From assembly GCF_014879935.1 (NCBI RefSeq), contig NZ_JACSRD010000067.1, positions 1 through 44,337 on the forward strand: a DNA stretch of 44,337 bases, given 5' to 3'. A program made the translations under genes and the position numbers. Shown in pieces: positions 9,091-17,154 of this stretch (positions are counted from its first letter, which is position 1; each line of letters starts with the position of its first letter). A model generated the notes under the pieces. That model had not been told where the DNA came from. It saw nothing but the letters and a program-made list of their open reading frames with translations, and ran no database searches. The DNA comes from Prosthecobacter sp. (GTDB lineage Bacteria; Verrucomicrobiota; Verrucomicrobiia; Verrucomicrobiales; Verrucomicrobiaceae).

Positions 9091-9885
9091 ATGAACCGCC
9101 AGGAAAACCTCGAATCTCTCTTTCGCAACGGCAAGACCGTCATCCTCCCGATCGACCATGGCTGTGCCATCCCCGTCCCCGGCCTGGAGAACCCCTTCAA
9201 GCTCATCGACCAGGTGAACGACTTTGTGGACGGTTACGTCATGAACCTCGGTGTCGCCTTGCGCGCGGGTGACAGCCTCGCCGGAAAGGGGATCATCCTC
9301 CGCACTGATGTCTATAACACACGCACCACGGGTGAAGGCGCGGGCAGCATCGGCATGTTTGGTGTCGAGGAGGCGGAAATGGTCGGCGCCAACGCCGTCA
9401 TGAACATGCTCTATCCCGGCTCAGCCTATGAGAAGGCCAATTTTCAGGAGTGTGCTGATCTCATCCGCCTCAGCCTCGACACCGACATCCCGGTCATCCT
9501 TGAGTCGCTGCCTTACGCACTGGGAGCCAAGGACAAATACACCTTGGAAAACGTCAGCTTCGCAGCCCGTCTGGCTGCGGAGGTGGGGGCCGATGTGGTC
9601 AAAATCCCCTACCCTGTGGATGCGAAGGCCGATGACTTCCGCCGCATCGTTGAACAATGCTTCGTTCCCGTGATCATCCTCGGAGGCGCGGCGATGGGTG
9701 ATGACGCAGGCCTGTTGAAAATGGTCGAGGATGCCATGAATGGAGGCGCCGCAGGCATCGCCATCGGTCGCAATGTCTGGCAGCACAAGAATCCTGCGGC
9801 AATCGCACGCAGTCTGGCAGCCATCGTGCATGAGGACGCCTCCGCCCTGGAAGCCCTCGCGCTGCTGAAAGAACCTGTGCGCTGA
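9091..9885 (+). CDS. Class I aldolase, DhnA/LsrF-type (DeoC/LacD superfamily)
   Basis: This 264-residue TIM-barrel aldolase has the family hallmarks: ILPIDHGCAIPVPGLENP near the N-terminus and the Schiff-base region VVKIPYPVD with Lys171. The C-terminal phosphate-binding segments are VIILGGAAMGDD and GGAAGIAIGRNVWQ. Relatives include class I fructose-bisphosphate aldolase (DhnA), the LsrF thiolase and the archaeal ADTH synthase, so the precise substrate cannot be assigned. It is a soluble cytoplasmic enzyme. It sits downstream of the pseudopilin cluster and directly upstream of a secreted protein gene on the same strand, with no evident functional link. Confidence 0.85.
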   Translation: MNRQENLESLFRNGKTVILPIDHGCAIPVPGLENPFKLIDQVNDFVDGYVMNLGVALRAGDSLAGKGIILRTDVYNTRTTGEGAGSIGMFGVEEAEMVGANAVMNMLYPGSAYEKANFQECADLIRLSLDTDIPVILESLPYALGAKDKYTLENVSFAARLAAEVGADVVKIPYPVDAKADDFRRIVEQCFVPVIILGGAAMGDDAGLLKMVEDAMNGGAAGIAIGRNVWQHKNPAAIARSLAAIVHEDASALEALALLKEPVR

Positions 9886-9909
9886 TTCAGTTTCGTTGCA
9901 CGCCCCGCC

Positions 9910-10557
9910 ATGAAACGTCTGCTTTTCGCCGCCTGCCTGCTCGCCACAACATCGCTTTTTGCCCAAACGCCCCAGACTTTTGAGATCACGGCCGATGACT
10001 GGAGCGAAGGAGAGCCGCCCAAGGACGTGTTTGTCGTCGCCGGTCTCATCAAAGTGGCGCCGCGTGATGGCAACAAAGCGCTGGTGATTGACCCCGGCAC
10101 GGAACTTGTCGATGCGAGCGCCCAGCTTGGTGTCTCAGCCGCCGGCAGCGCCAAAATCGAGGCAAAGATCCTCGCCATTCGTCGTGGCCGCAGCACCCCG
10201 CGTTTCGGGGTCAGTGTCCATGGCATGAGCGGACATCGTCTGATCATCAATCCTGCCAAGAAGGTCCTCGAACTGGTGCGGAACGATCAGACTCTCACGA
10301 GCGTGCCGTTCGTCTGGACCAGCGAAGCCTGGGTGAAGGTGAAACTGGAGGCAAAAAAAGGCGGGGGAGACGCATGGACGATCACTGGCAAAGCCTGGCC
10401 AGCCGATGCGGCCGAACCCGCCGAACCACTCATCAAACACGAGGAAAAGGGTCTCAAAGGACAGGGCAAATGCGCCATCTGGGCCACCCCTTTCTCGGGC
10501 GAACCGGTGTTTTTCGACAACATCCAGATTACTGTCGAGACTGCGCCCGCTCCTTGA
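9910..10557 (+). CDS. Secreted protein, unknown function
   Basis: The 215-residue product has a clear signal peptide (MKRLLFAACLLATTSLFAQ, cleavage after about residue 19). The rest is beta-rich with segments such as RFGVSVHGMSG, WVKVKLEAKKG and a C-terminal EPVFFDNIQITV. This resembles the concanavalin-like/DUF1080 fold seen in many secreted Verrucomicrobiota and Planctomycetota proteins, which is inference from pattern only. It starts 24 bases after the aldolase. Its TGA is directly abutted by the stop codon of the convergent DUF3108 gene. Confidence 0.7.
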   Translation: MKRLLFAACLLATTSLFAQTPQTFEITADDWSEGEPPKDVFVVAGLIKVAPRDGNKALVIDPGTELVDASAQLGVSAAGSAKIEAKILAIRRGRSTPRFGVSVHGMSGHRLIINPAKKVLELVRNDQTLTSVPFVWTSEAWVKVKLEAKKGGGDAWTITGKAWPADAAEPAEPLIKHEEKGLKGQGKCAIWATPFSGEPVFFDNIQITVETAPAP

Positions 10558-11421
10558 TCATCGCGCCGGTGCCTTCACCGTCACGTCTCGCGGCACGGAT
10601 GCGGTCGCGCTCCGTCCTTGGAGCATCTTCAGGCCGGTCATGCGTGCGGACATGTAGCCGATGAAGATCTCGGCGTGCATCTCGATCGGCACCCGCAGTT
10701 CGTCGTCGGACACCCAGATCGTCGCCGTCTTCATCTTCTTGTAGGCGCTGAGTTCCAGCGTTGTGCGGTCGATCTTTCGGATCTTCAACCCTACTTTGAT
10801 GCAGGGATGGCTTTTCCCGCCAAACCTCAGCGTCTCCCGCCCAAGAACTTCAAAGGTGGTCAAATATGGCTTGTCCCAAGGCTGCACCACGCGTGTGATT
10901 TTCTGCCCGTCTCGCAATTCCTGGCCGCGCACGTGGAGAATCACCGAAAGAAGGTCATCCATCGGTCCGAACGTGCACACGGCCGTTGCGAGCGTCGGGC
11001 TGCCTTTCACCGGCCGCACCAGCGTCTCCGTCACCACGCGGTTTTCCTGGAATGCCACACGGTAGCGGCACATCTCCGCGCTGTCCGTCTCCTCATGCTG
11101 CAAGTAATGTGCCCGCAGGTCCGCACGGTGCATGATTGAAGTCATCAGGCAGTCGTATCTCCAAAGTGTGCGCGCGAAACCGGTGCTCGCCGCCGTCGCA
11201 TCCGCCCTCCAGAAATGGCCAGCCTCACGCACCGTCAGTGTGGCTTTTCCCGCCGTCACCCAGTTGTTCCAGCCCAGTTCATAGCTGATCTCGCATGGCG
11301 GGACGTGGCGATGGTGGCTGCCCGCGCCGCCCTCTGTCAGTGCCCCGGCCCAGTCAGGAGTCCGGGCCGTCGCAAACATCGGCAGGCAGATGAGCATGGA
11401 GGTCAACAGGCAGCGCGTCAT
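10558..11421 (-). CDS. DUF3108 family exported protein
   Basis: The 287-residue product has a short signal peptide (to about residue 19, after ATA). It then follows the DUF3108 pattern: [20 protein letters not shown], several beta strands and a late [30 protein letters not shown] segment (the usual VWVSDDARRIPVR-type motif). Members are periplasmic beta-structured proteins of unknown role. It converges on the upstream secreted-protein gene with no spacer: the two stop codons are adjacent (10555-10557 and 10558-10560). It is divergent from the M29 peptidase gene. Confidence 0.8.
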   Translation of the reverse strand: MTRCLLTSMLICLPMFATARTPDWAGALTEGGAGSHHRHVPPCEISYELGWNNWVTAGKATLTVREAGHFWRADATAASTGFARTLWRYDCLMTSIMHRADLRAHYLQHEETDSAEMCRYRVAFQENRVVTETLVRPVKGSPTLATAVCTFGPMDDLLSVILHVRGQELRDGQKITRVVQPWDKPYLTTFEVLGRETLRFGGKSHPCIKVGLKIRKIDRTTLELSAYKKMKTATIWVSDDELRVPIEMHAEIFIGYMSARMTGLKMLQGRSATASVPRDVTVKAPAR

Positions 11422-11486
11422 GCTGGAGCATTCCCCCGATTTTCCCTTTTGCCAGTTTGTGTCTTTGCCGCCACAATCGGCGCATC

Positions 11487-12587
11487 ATGCACGATCCTCG
11501 TATTGACGCCCTTTCCCGCCAGCTCGTCCGTTACTCCACCAAGGTCAAGAAAGGCGATTTCGTCTGGATCGACCTCTTCGATGTGCCCAATACGGTCGGC
11601 CAGAGCCTGATTCGCGAGGTCGTGGCGGCTGGCGGCACACCGATGGTGCGCCTGAATGATGCCGTCATCACCCGTGAGCAGATGATCCATGCGGACGAGG
11701 CGCAATACGATCTCATCGCCAAGAACAACCTCGCCTTGATGAAACAGACCCAGTGCTACATCGCGGTCCGTGGCAGTCACAACATCACCGAATCGGCCGA
11801 TGTCCCGCCGGAGAAGATGAAAATGGTCATGAAGAAGCTGCGCCCCGTGCAGAACCAGCGCGTGAATCACACCCGCTGGGTCGTTTTGCGCTGGCCCACA
11901 GCCTCGATGGCCCAGCAAGCCGGCATGAGCACTCAGGCGTTCGAGGATTTCTTCTTCCGCGTGTGCCTTCTCGACTACGAGGCCCTCATTCCCGCCATGA
12001 ATGCCCTCAAAAAGCTCATGGACAAAACCAATGACGTCCACATCACCGGCCCCGGCACAGATCTGCGCTTCAGCCTCAAGGGACTCAAGGCCCTGGCCTG
12101 CGGCGGCAACCACAACATTCCCGATGGCGAATGCTTCAGCGCCCCGGTCAAAGACAGCGTGGAAGGCGTCATCACCTACAACGCCCCGACCATCTATCAG
12201 GGCATCGCGTTTGACAGCGTCAGGCTCGAATTCAGCAAGGGCAGGATCGTCAACGCCACCGCCAACAACACCGAGGCCATCAACAAGATCCTCGACAGCG
12301 ACAAAGGAGCCCGCCACATCGGTGAATTCGCCATCGGCTTCAATCGCGAGATCAAGGAGCCCATGCGCGACATCCTCTTCGACGAAAAGATCGCCGGCAG
12401 CTTTCATTTCACGCCCGGGCAGGCTTACGAAGGCCCCGCCGACAACGGCAACCGCAGCCAGGTCCACTGGGATCTCGTGAACATCCAACGCCCGGAATAT
12501 GGCGGTGGCGAGATTCGCTTCGACGGCAAGCTCATCCGTAAAGACGGTCAGTTTGTCCTCCCTGAGCTCAAACCGCTGAACTATTGA
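11487..12587 (+). CDS. M29 family metallo-aminopeptidase
   Basis: The 366-residue protein matches the M29 (AmpS/PepS/aminopeptidase T) family. N-terminal features are [14 protein letters not shown] and a [12 protein letters not shown] segment. The C-terminal metal-binding region includes [32 protein letters not shown] and QVHWDLV, which carry the family's Glu/His/Asp ligands. It should remove N-terminal residues from peptides in the cytoplasm using two divalent metals. I chose the ATG at 11487 (MHDPRID) over an upstream in-frame ATG at 11457 that gives a Cys/Arg-rich extension. It is transcribed towards the disrupted esterase gene, with 28 bases between the ends. Confidence 0.9.
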   Translation: MHDPRIDALSRQLVRYSTKVKKGDFVWIDLFDVPNTVGQSLIREVVAAGGTPMVRLNDAVITREQMIHADEAQYDLIAKNNLALMKQTQCYIAVRGSHNITESADVPPEKMKMVMKKLRPVQNQRVNHTRWVVLRWPTASMAQQAGMSTQAFEDFFFRVCLLDYEALIPAMNALKKLMDKTNDVHITGPGTDLRFSLKGLKALACGGNHNIPDGECFSAPVKDSVEGVITYNAPTIYQGIAFDSVRLEFSKGRIVNATANNTEAINKILDSDKGARHIGEFAIGFNREIKEPMRDILFDEKIAGSFHFTPGQAYEGPADNGNRSQVHWDLVNIQRPEYGGGEIRFDGKLIRKDGQFVLPELKPLNY

Positions 12588-12615
12588 GCCCTCCAGGGCC
12601 TCCAGGTTGCCTTCG

Positions 12616-13953
12616 TCAGACTCCGGCCGGAAAAGTCTCCGGAAGCTCCGCCTCATCCCAGATGGAATCGCGTTCGAGTGGTTCCAGCGCGCGCGTGTCA
12701 TCCAGGTGAATGACCGCGTCAAATTGCTCCGGCAGGCAGGTGTCGAAATAATGGCTCCAGCGTTCCGTCTCAGGGCGATACACCACGCCGATGGCACGTT
12801 CGAGGCGATGCTGCTTCAGCAGCCATGTGGCGGCATTGCGCTCCCGCAGATCCAGCCAGAAAGCGGGCACGCCAGTGGCGTGAAACAGTTCCTCGTAACT
12901 GCCAGCCATGGCGGGACGCACGCGACGACGCTCAGCCGCCTCTCCCCAATCCCGTGCGGCTGTGACCGTGCCCGAATAGGTGGTGAAGCCGATGTTGAAG
13001 ACCTTCCCGGGGAAGCGCTGCCGTAGGAGCTGGCCCACATTCCATTCGCCGCACCGGCCCATTTCGGTCGCCCGGGCATCTCCCACATGCGAGTTGTGCG
13101 CCCAGACGACTATTTTTGCCTCTGAGCCGCCGAAATGCCGCACCAGAGCGGCAAGAGTCTCCGTCATGTGCTCGTCACGCAGGTTCCACGATTCGTCGCG
13201 GCCATGAAACATCGCCCGGTAATAGCGCTCCGCGTTGGCGACGAGACGGGCATTCTGCTCGGCATAAAAGAACTCGTTCTTCGCATCCGGACCGCCACGA
13301 TTCATCAACTCGCCATACGCACGGCGCAGTTCCACGAGCTGGGCGGTGACTTCTGCCTCGCACGATTCAGCCTTTCCGCGCGTGGTGATGTAGCCGTAGG
13401 CCTGTGGATCCTTACCGAAGTATTCAAAGCAGCCGTAACGCTGCCGCGCACGACGGGCGGCATCTGCATCGGTCTTGTCCAGATATGCCAGCACCGATTC
13501 CATCGATGTGTGCATGCTGTACAGATCCATGCCGAAGAGACCGGCGCTGTCGCCCTCGTTTGTCGCCCGCAGGTTCCGTGCACGCAACCATTCGACGAAT
13601 TCGACCATCACCGTGTTCCGCCACATCCACGCGGGGAAACGGCGGAAGTCACCGAGCGCCGCCACAGTGTCCGTCTCCTGCGCCAGGCCGGTGACATGGC
13701 GGTGCACCCGCAGGGTGTCCGGCCAGTCTGCCTCCAGGGCGATGAGACGGAACCCATGATTGAGAATGAGCTGCCGCGTCATCTCCGCGCGCAGGGCATA
13801 GAATTCATGCGTGCCGTGGGAGGCCTCGCCAATCAGCACAAACTGCGCCTCGCCGGCCCGTCGGATCAGTTCTTCAGGGCCCTGCTAGCCGGTGACGGGC
13901 CGCACCAAGCCCGCGAGCTGCGTGGCATCGCGTTTCACATCGGACGCCGTCAT
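12616..13953 (-). pseudogene. Erythromycin esterase family gene interrupted by an in-frame TAG
   Basis: From the ATG at 13951-13953, which has AAGGAG six bases upstream, the frame reads MTASDVKRDATQLAGLVRPV, Thr-Gly, then TAG at codon 23 (13885-13887). It continues without further interruption as QGPEELIRRAGEAQ, then FVLIGEASHGTHEFY to a normal stop. The 422 codons after TAG form a complete Ere-family core: GEASHGTHEF with catalytic Glu/His, a long helical middle and VVWAHNSHVGD. The ATG overlaps the stop of the upstream PRTase gene (ATGA), implying translational coupling. A restart at GTG 13839 would begin inside the first core strand, so a functional shortened product is unlikely. Homologues are hydrolases often found next to PRTases; macrolide resistance is not implied. 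Confidence 0.85.
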
Positions 13954-14609
13954 TCGCCGCTCCTTTCCATGGCGCGAGCCAGCAGTTGCCGCACCTCGTC
14001 ATCAGTCGTCTGCGTGAAGTCCTCGTAGAACTGACCCACAGCCTGGAACGACTCCGGCGTGGTGGCGCATACGACCTCATCCGCCAGATGTTTGAACTCC
14101 TCGCAGGTGTCCGGGGCGGCCACCGGCACGGCGACGATGATGGCCGCCGCCTTCTGTTCCCGCAGCGCCTGCACCGCAGCACGCATGGTGGCTCCTGTCG
14201 CCAGACCATCATCGACGAGGATGACCGTGCGGCCTGGCCGGTACTCGGCCTCGCGACGGCGCAATTCCCTCATCTCCTTCTCCGTCGCCTGCGCGATCGC
14301 GAGTTCCGCGCGCGGCAGCACGTTCACCACATAGTCATTCAACACCCGTACACCACCGCTGGCGATCGCACCCATCGCCACTTCCTCCCGCCCTGGCATT
14401 CCCAGCTTCCGCACAATGAACACATCCAGCGGTGCCCTCAGCCGCCGGGCCACCTAAAAGGCCACCGGCACGCCGCCACGCGGCAGCGCCAGCACGAGCA
14501 GGCTCTCCCTGCTCCCGTGGCTTTGCAAGGCATCCGCCAGCATGACACCGGCATCCCTGCGGTCTCGAAACGGCAGGCGGACATTCCCACGTTGGCGTGC
14601 GCTTTTCAT
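13950..14609 (-). pseudogene. Phosphoribosyltransferase gene interrupted by an in-frame TAG
   Basis: From the ATG at 14607-14609 the frame reads through a family-typical N-terminus, RLPFRDRRDAG and LLVLALPRGGVPVAF. It then meets TAG at codon 52 (14454-14456) and continues VARRLRAPLDVFIVRKLG to the end. Homologues normally read PVAFEVAR, so a GAG to TAG change fits. The PRPP-binding loop VILVDDGLATGAT is intact, and the full frame of 219 codons has no other defect. A GTG directly follows the TAG, but restarting there would lose the first Rossmann strand. Its 3' end overlaps the esterase start by four bases. This is the first gene of the operon and lies divergent from the CBS gene. Confidence 0.85.
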
Positions 14610-14619
14610 CGGCGGTCAT

Positions 14620-14642
14620 GGGACGCGGAGTTCATGCGTCCC
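14620..14642. promoter_or_regulatory. Inverted repeat upstream of the PRTase/esterase operon
   Basis: GGGACGC (14620-14626) and GCGTCCC (14636-14642) are perfect arms around a 9-base spacer. The repeat lies 10 bases before the PRTase ATG and in the divergent region shared with the CBS gene. It could be an operator or a leader hairpin; nothing else supports either reading. Confidence 0.3.
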
Positions 14643-14745
14643 GACAAAGTTACGCGACAAAAAGCAGCCACGCGTGTCATCCCATGCCCGCCTCAGGCCG
14701 GAATCTGACACGGATGCCGGAGAGAGCCTGCGATCCCGCTGTGAC

Positions 14746-15192
14746 ATGCAAATCAAAGACATCATGACCACGAATGTGGAGATCGTCCGGCCGGACACGC
14801 CGCTGCTGGAGGCTGCGCGCCTCATGCGCGACCTCGACGTCGGCGTTCTGCCCATCTGCGACGGCCGCCGCCTGCTTGGCATCCTGACCGACCGTGACCT
14901 CACCGTGCGGGCAGTCGCCGAGGGTCGCAATCCCAACACGGCCCCCGTCAGCGACAGCATGACCCCGGAGGTGGTCTATTGCTTCGACGACGATTCCACG
15001 GCTGACGCCGAACGGCTCATGGCGGAGAAGCAAATCCGCCGCCTTCCCGTGCTGGACCACGACCAGCGCCTCGTTGGCATCGTGTCGCTCGGGGATCTCG
15101 CAGTCCGCACCAGGGAGACCAAGGTGGTCGGCAAGACGCTCGAGCGAGTCTCGGAACCTTCAGACAAGCCTCTGGCAACGATGACGCTGTGA
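14746..15192 (+). CDS. CBS-pair domain protein
   Basis: The 148-residue protein is almost entirely two CBS motifs (about residues 7-60 and 72-125). They show MTTNVEIVRPDTPLLEAARL, GVLPICDGRRLLGILTDRDL and RRLPVLDHDQRLVGIVSLGDLA. Such stand-alone pairs bind adenine nucleotides and act as energy sensors on partner proteins; the partner here is unknown. The ATG at 14746 gives MQIKDIMT, the usual family start. It is divergent from the disrupted PRTase/esterase operon. CBS, PRTase and esterase genes often occur together in stress-related clusters, which is context rather than proof. A strong hairpin follows the stop. Confidence 0.88.
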   Translation: MQIKDIMTTNVEIVRPDTPLLEAARLMRDLDVGVLPICDGRRLLGILTDRDLTVRAVAEGRNPNTAPVSDSMTPEVVYCFDDDSTADAERLMAEKQIRRLPVLDHDQRLVGIVSLGDLAVRTRETKVVGKTLERVSEPSDKPLATMTL

Positions 15193-15211
15193 ATCTCACA
15201 GCCGAGCCACT

Positions 15212-15243
15212 GCGAAGAGGTGCGCAACCAGGCACCTCTTCGC
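15212..15243. terminator. Hairpin between convergent CBS gene and nadA
   Basis: GCGAAGAGGTGC (15212-15223) pairs perfectly with GCACCTCTTCGC (15232-15243) around an 8-base loop. It sits between two convergent stop codons and probably ends transcription from both sides. No T-run follows on either strand, so it is not a classical intrinsic terminator. Confidence 0.6.
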
Positions 15244-15250
15244 GGAGAGG

Positions 15251-16192
15251 TTAACGGCTCAGCTCAAGCATGCGCAAAATCGGCTTTTCGGCACGTTTGC
15301 GCAGGTCTTCGGGCAATTCGACCTGCGGCGAGAGATCGCGCAGGCAATCATGCAGCTTTTGCAGCGTGTTGAGCTTCATGTAGCGGCAATCGGCGCAGGC
15401 GCAGTGGCCGGTGGGGCCGGCGATGAACTTCTTGCCCGGCACCTCGCGTTCGAGGCGATGCAGCATGCCGCTTTCCGTCACGATGATGAAGGTGCTTGCC
15501 GGACTGTTGCGGCAGTATCCGACCATCTTCTCCGTGCTGCACACCTCATCGGCCAGCATGCGCACGGTGTAGGTGCACTCGGGATGGGCGACGACCTTGG
15601 CGTCAGGATGCTCGTCTTTGATCTTCTGGATGCTGTCCCGCGTGAACTCCACATGCACGTAGCAGGCCCCCTTCCACAGATCCATCTTCCTCCCAGTTCG
15701 TTCCATGACCCATGAACCTAGGTTCTGGTCGGGCACGAAAAGGATGGGGCGGTCTTGGGGTGCCGCCGCCACGATCTTGTCGGCGTTGCCGCTGGTGCAG
15801 ATGCAGTCACTCAGAGCCTTCACATGGCCGCTGCAGTTGATGTAGGCGATGACGTAGTAGTTTTTGGCCGCGTTCGCCTTCAAAAACGCCTCCAACTGGG
15901 AGCCCGGGCAGCTTTGCTCCAACGAGCAGCCGGCATCACGATCGGGCAGCACCACGATTTTGCCCGGGTTCACGATTTTGGCGGTCTCCGCCATGAAATG
16001 CACGCCGCAAAAGGCGATCACGTCAGCGTTCGTTTCTTTGGCTTTGTAGGCCAGGCCGAGGGAGTCGCCCACAAAGTCCGCCAGCTCTTGAATCTCCTTG
16101 GACTGGTAGTTGTGCGCCAGGATCACGGCGTTGCGCTCCTTTTTCAGGCGCAGGATTTCATCGACAAGATTGGGAGCGGCGGTGGCGACCAT
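15251..16192 (-). CDS. nadA: Quinolinate synthase NadA
   Basis: NadA condenses iminoaspartate with dihydroxyacetone phosphate to quinolinate, a step of de novo NAD synthesis. It uses a [4Fe-4S] cluster. The 313-residue protein shows ILAHNYQ, CGVHFMAETAKI, the cluster-type cysteines C89 (DAGCSLEQ) and C177 (WKGACYVH), and a C-terminal Cys group CACADC (264-269) supplying the third ligand. VVAHPEC and VTESGMLHRL are also typical. nadB and nadC are not adjacent. The start at 16192 gives MVATAAPNLVDEILRLKKER and matches the expected N-terminal length. It is divergent from the VC0807-type gene. Confidence 0.96.
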   Translation of the reverse strand: MVATAAPNLVDEILRLKKERNAVILAHNYQSKEIQELADFVGDSLGLAYKAKETNADVIAFCGVHFMAETAKIVNPGKIVVLPDRDAGCSLEQSCPGSQLEAFLKANAAKNYYVIAYINCSGHVKALSDCICTSGNADKIVAAAPQDRPILFVPDQNLGSWVMERTGRKMDLWKGACYVHVEFTRDSIQKIKDEHPDAKVVAHPECTYTVRMLADEVCSTEKMVGYCRNSPASTFIIVTESGMLHRLEREVPGKKFIAGPTGHCACADCRYMKLNTLQKLHDCLRDLSPQVELPEDLRKRAEKPILRMLELSR

Positions 16193-16234
16193 GATCCAGC
16201 ATTAGCGCCGACACAGGCGGACGCAAGAAGCAGG

Positions 16235-16269
16235 CGCATTCGTCATTCGACATTCCGCTTTCGTCATTC
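16235..16269. repeat. Five tandem degenerate 7-bp repeats
   Basis: Reading the plus strand in steps of seven gives CGCATTC, GTCATTC, GACATTC, CGCTTTC and GTCATTC without gaps. The consensus is GTCATTC. The array fills much of the 88-base divergent gap between nadA and the VC0807-type gene and ends 11 bases before the latter's GTG start. Heptamer repeats occur in several bacterial genomes as short tandem repeats; an operator array is another reading. Confidence 0.6.
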
Positions 16270-16280
16270 CAAAGTTCCAC

Positions 16281-17000
16281 GTGACCCAAAAACAGCCCCA
16301 TCCCCTGCTCGATCTCGCCCTGACCGTCATCCTGCCGTCCATTGCGCTGGAAAAGTTGAGCGCACCGGACCGGCTCGGGCCGCTGTGGGCGCTGGTGGTG
16401 GCGCTGCTGCTTCCGCTGGGCTTTGGCATCTGGTGCTACCTCAACAAGCGCGGACTGAACTTCTTCTCCATTCTGGGATTGGTCGCCGTCATCGTGACCG
16501 GCGGGCTTGGCCTGCTGAACCTCAACGCCACCTGGTTTGCCGTGAAGGAGGCCCTGTTTCCGATCTTCCTGGGTGTTGCCTTCCCGCTGAGCCACCGCTG
16601 GGGCAAGCCGCTGGTGAACGAAATGCTTCTCAACCCGCAGGTCATCAATCTCCCTGCCCTGCATCAGGCTCTCGACACGCCGGAGAAGCACCACGAATTC
16701 GCAGGACTGCTCAAACGCGCCTCCTGGGGCATGGCGGGCACGTTTGTGTTCTCCGCCGCCGCCAACTTCGCACTCGCTCTTTATCTGCTCGGTGACAAAG
16801 CCCCCGGCAGCCAGGAATACACCAAGGCCATCGGCCGGCTGAACTGGAGCGGCTTCATCGTCATCGGCCTGCCGCTCATGGGCGTCACCCTGGCCTTGCT
16901 GCTCTGGTTGCTGCGCTCCATCACCCGCATCACCGGACTGGAACGCGACGATCTGCTCAATCAAGGCACCACGGTGCGAAGCCAGGTGAACAATGGCTGA
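16281..17000 (+). CDS. VC0807-type integral membrane protein
   Basis: The 239-residue protein has about six membrane helices. It follows the pattern of the VC0807 family, with PSIALEKLSAPDRLGPLWAL, NFFSILGLVAVIVTGGLGLL and AVKEALFPIFLGVAFPLSHR. It ends in a soluble tail, RITGLERDDLL. The function of this family is not established. The start is a GTG at 16281; there is no clear Shine-Dalgarno and the tandem repeat lies just upstream. It is divergent from nadA and is followed by tRNA-Val. Confidence 0.75.
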   Translation: MTQKQPHPLLDLALTVILPSIALEKLSAPDRLGPLWALVVALLLPLGFGIWCYLNKRGLNFFSILGLVAVIVTGGLGLLNLNATWFAVKEALFPIFLGVAFPLSHRWGKPLVNEMLLNPQVINLPALHQALDTPEKHHEFAGLLKRASWGMAGTFVFSAAANFALALYLLGDKAPGSQEYTKAIGRLNWSGFIVIGLPLMGVTLALLLWLLRSITRITGLERDDLLNQGTTVRSQVNNG

Positions 17001-17063
17001 TTCCGGGGCCAAAAACCGTTTGCCGAAACAGCCCGGCCCGTTTATACACTGCGCCCCGGACTC

Positions 17064-17138
17064 GCGCGGTTAGCTCAGTGGTAGAGCATTACCTTGACAT
17101 GGTAGGGGTCACAGGTTCGAACCCTGTACCGCGCACCA
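17064..17138 (+). tRNA. tRNA-Val (anticodon GAC)
   Basis: A full cloverleaf can be drawn. The acceptor stem is GCGCGGT with ACCGCGC and discriminator A, and CCA is encoded. The D arm is GCTC with GAGC. The anticodon stem TTACC/GGTAG encloses the loop TTGACAT with anticodon GAC. The T arm is ACAGG-TTCGAAC-CCTGT. GAC reads the valine codon GUC (and GUU). It stands alone between the VC0807-type gene and the histidine kinase end. Confidence 0.97.
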
Positions 17139-17154
17139 TCCTTCAATGAAGGAT
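17138..17154. terminator. Small hairpin after tRNA-Val
   Basis: ATCCTTC (17138-17144) and GAAGGAT (17148-17154) are complementary around a very short loop. The hairpin begins on the last base of the tRNA and reaches the stop of the convergent kinase gene. It may help tRNA 3' processing or termination. There is no T-run, so support is modest. Confidence 0.35.

Noticed and set aside
12616..14609. Genome-wide reassignment of TAG to an amino acid as the reason for the two amber codons
   Set aside because: The pseudopilin gene and the alpha/beta hydrolase gene end with TAG at family-typical lengths, so TAG works as a stop here.
14335..14619. Alternative minus-strand reading frame beginning at 14619, upstream of the PRTase start
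   Set aside because: It runs in another frame through PRTase coding sequence and gives a low-complexity Ala/Gly product without family features.
17064..17138. tRNA as an amber suppressor or as an integration site
   Set aside because: The anticodon is GAC (valine), and no integrase or direct repeat of the tRNA 3' end is seen nearby.
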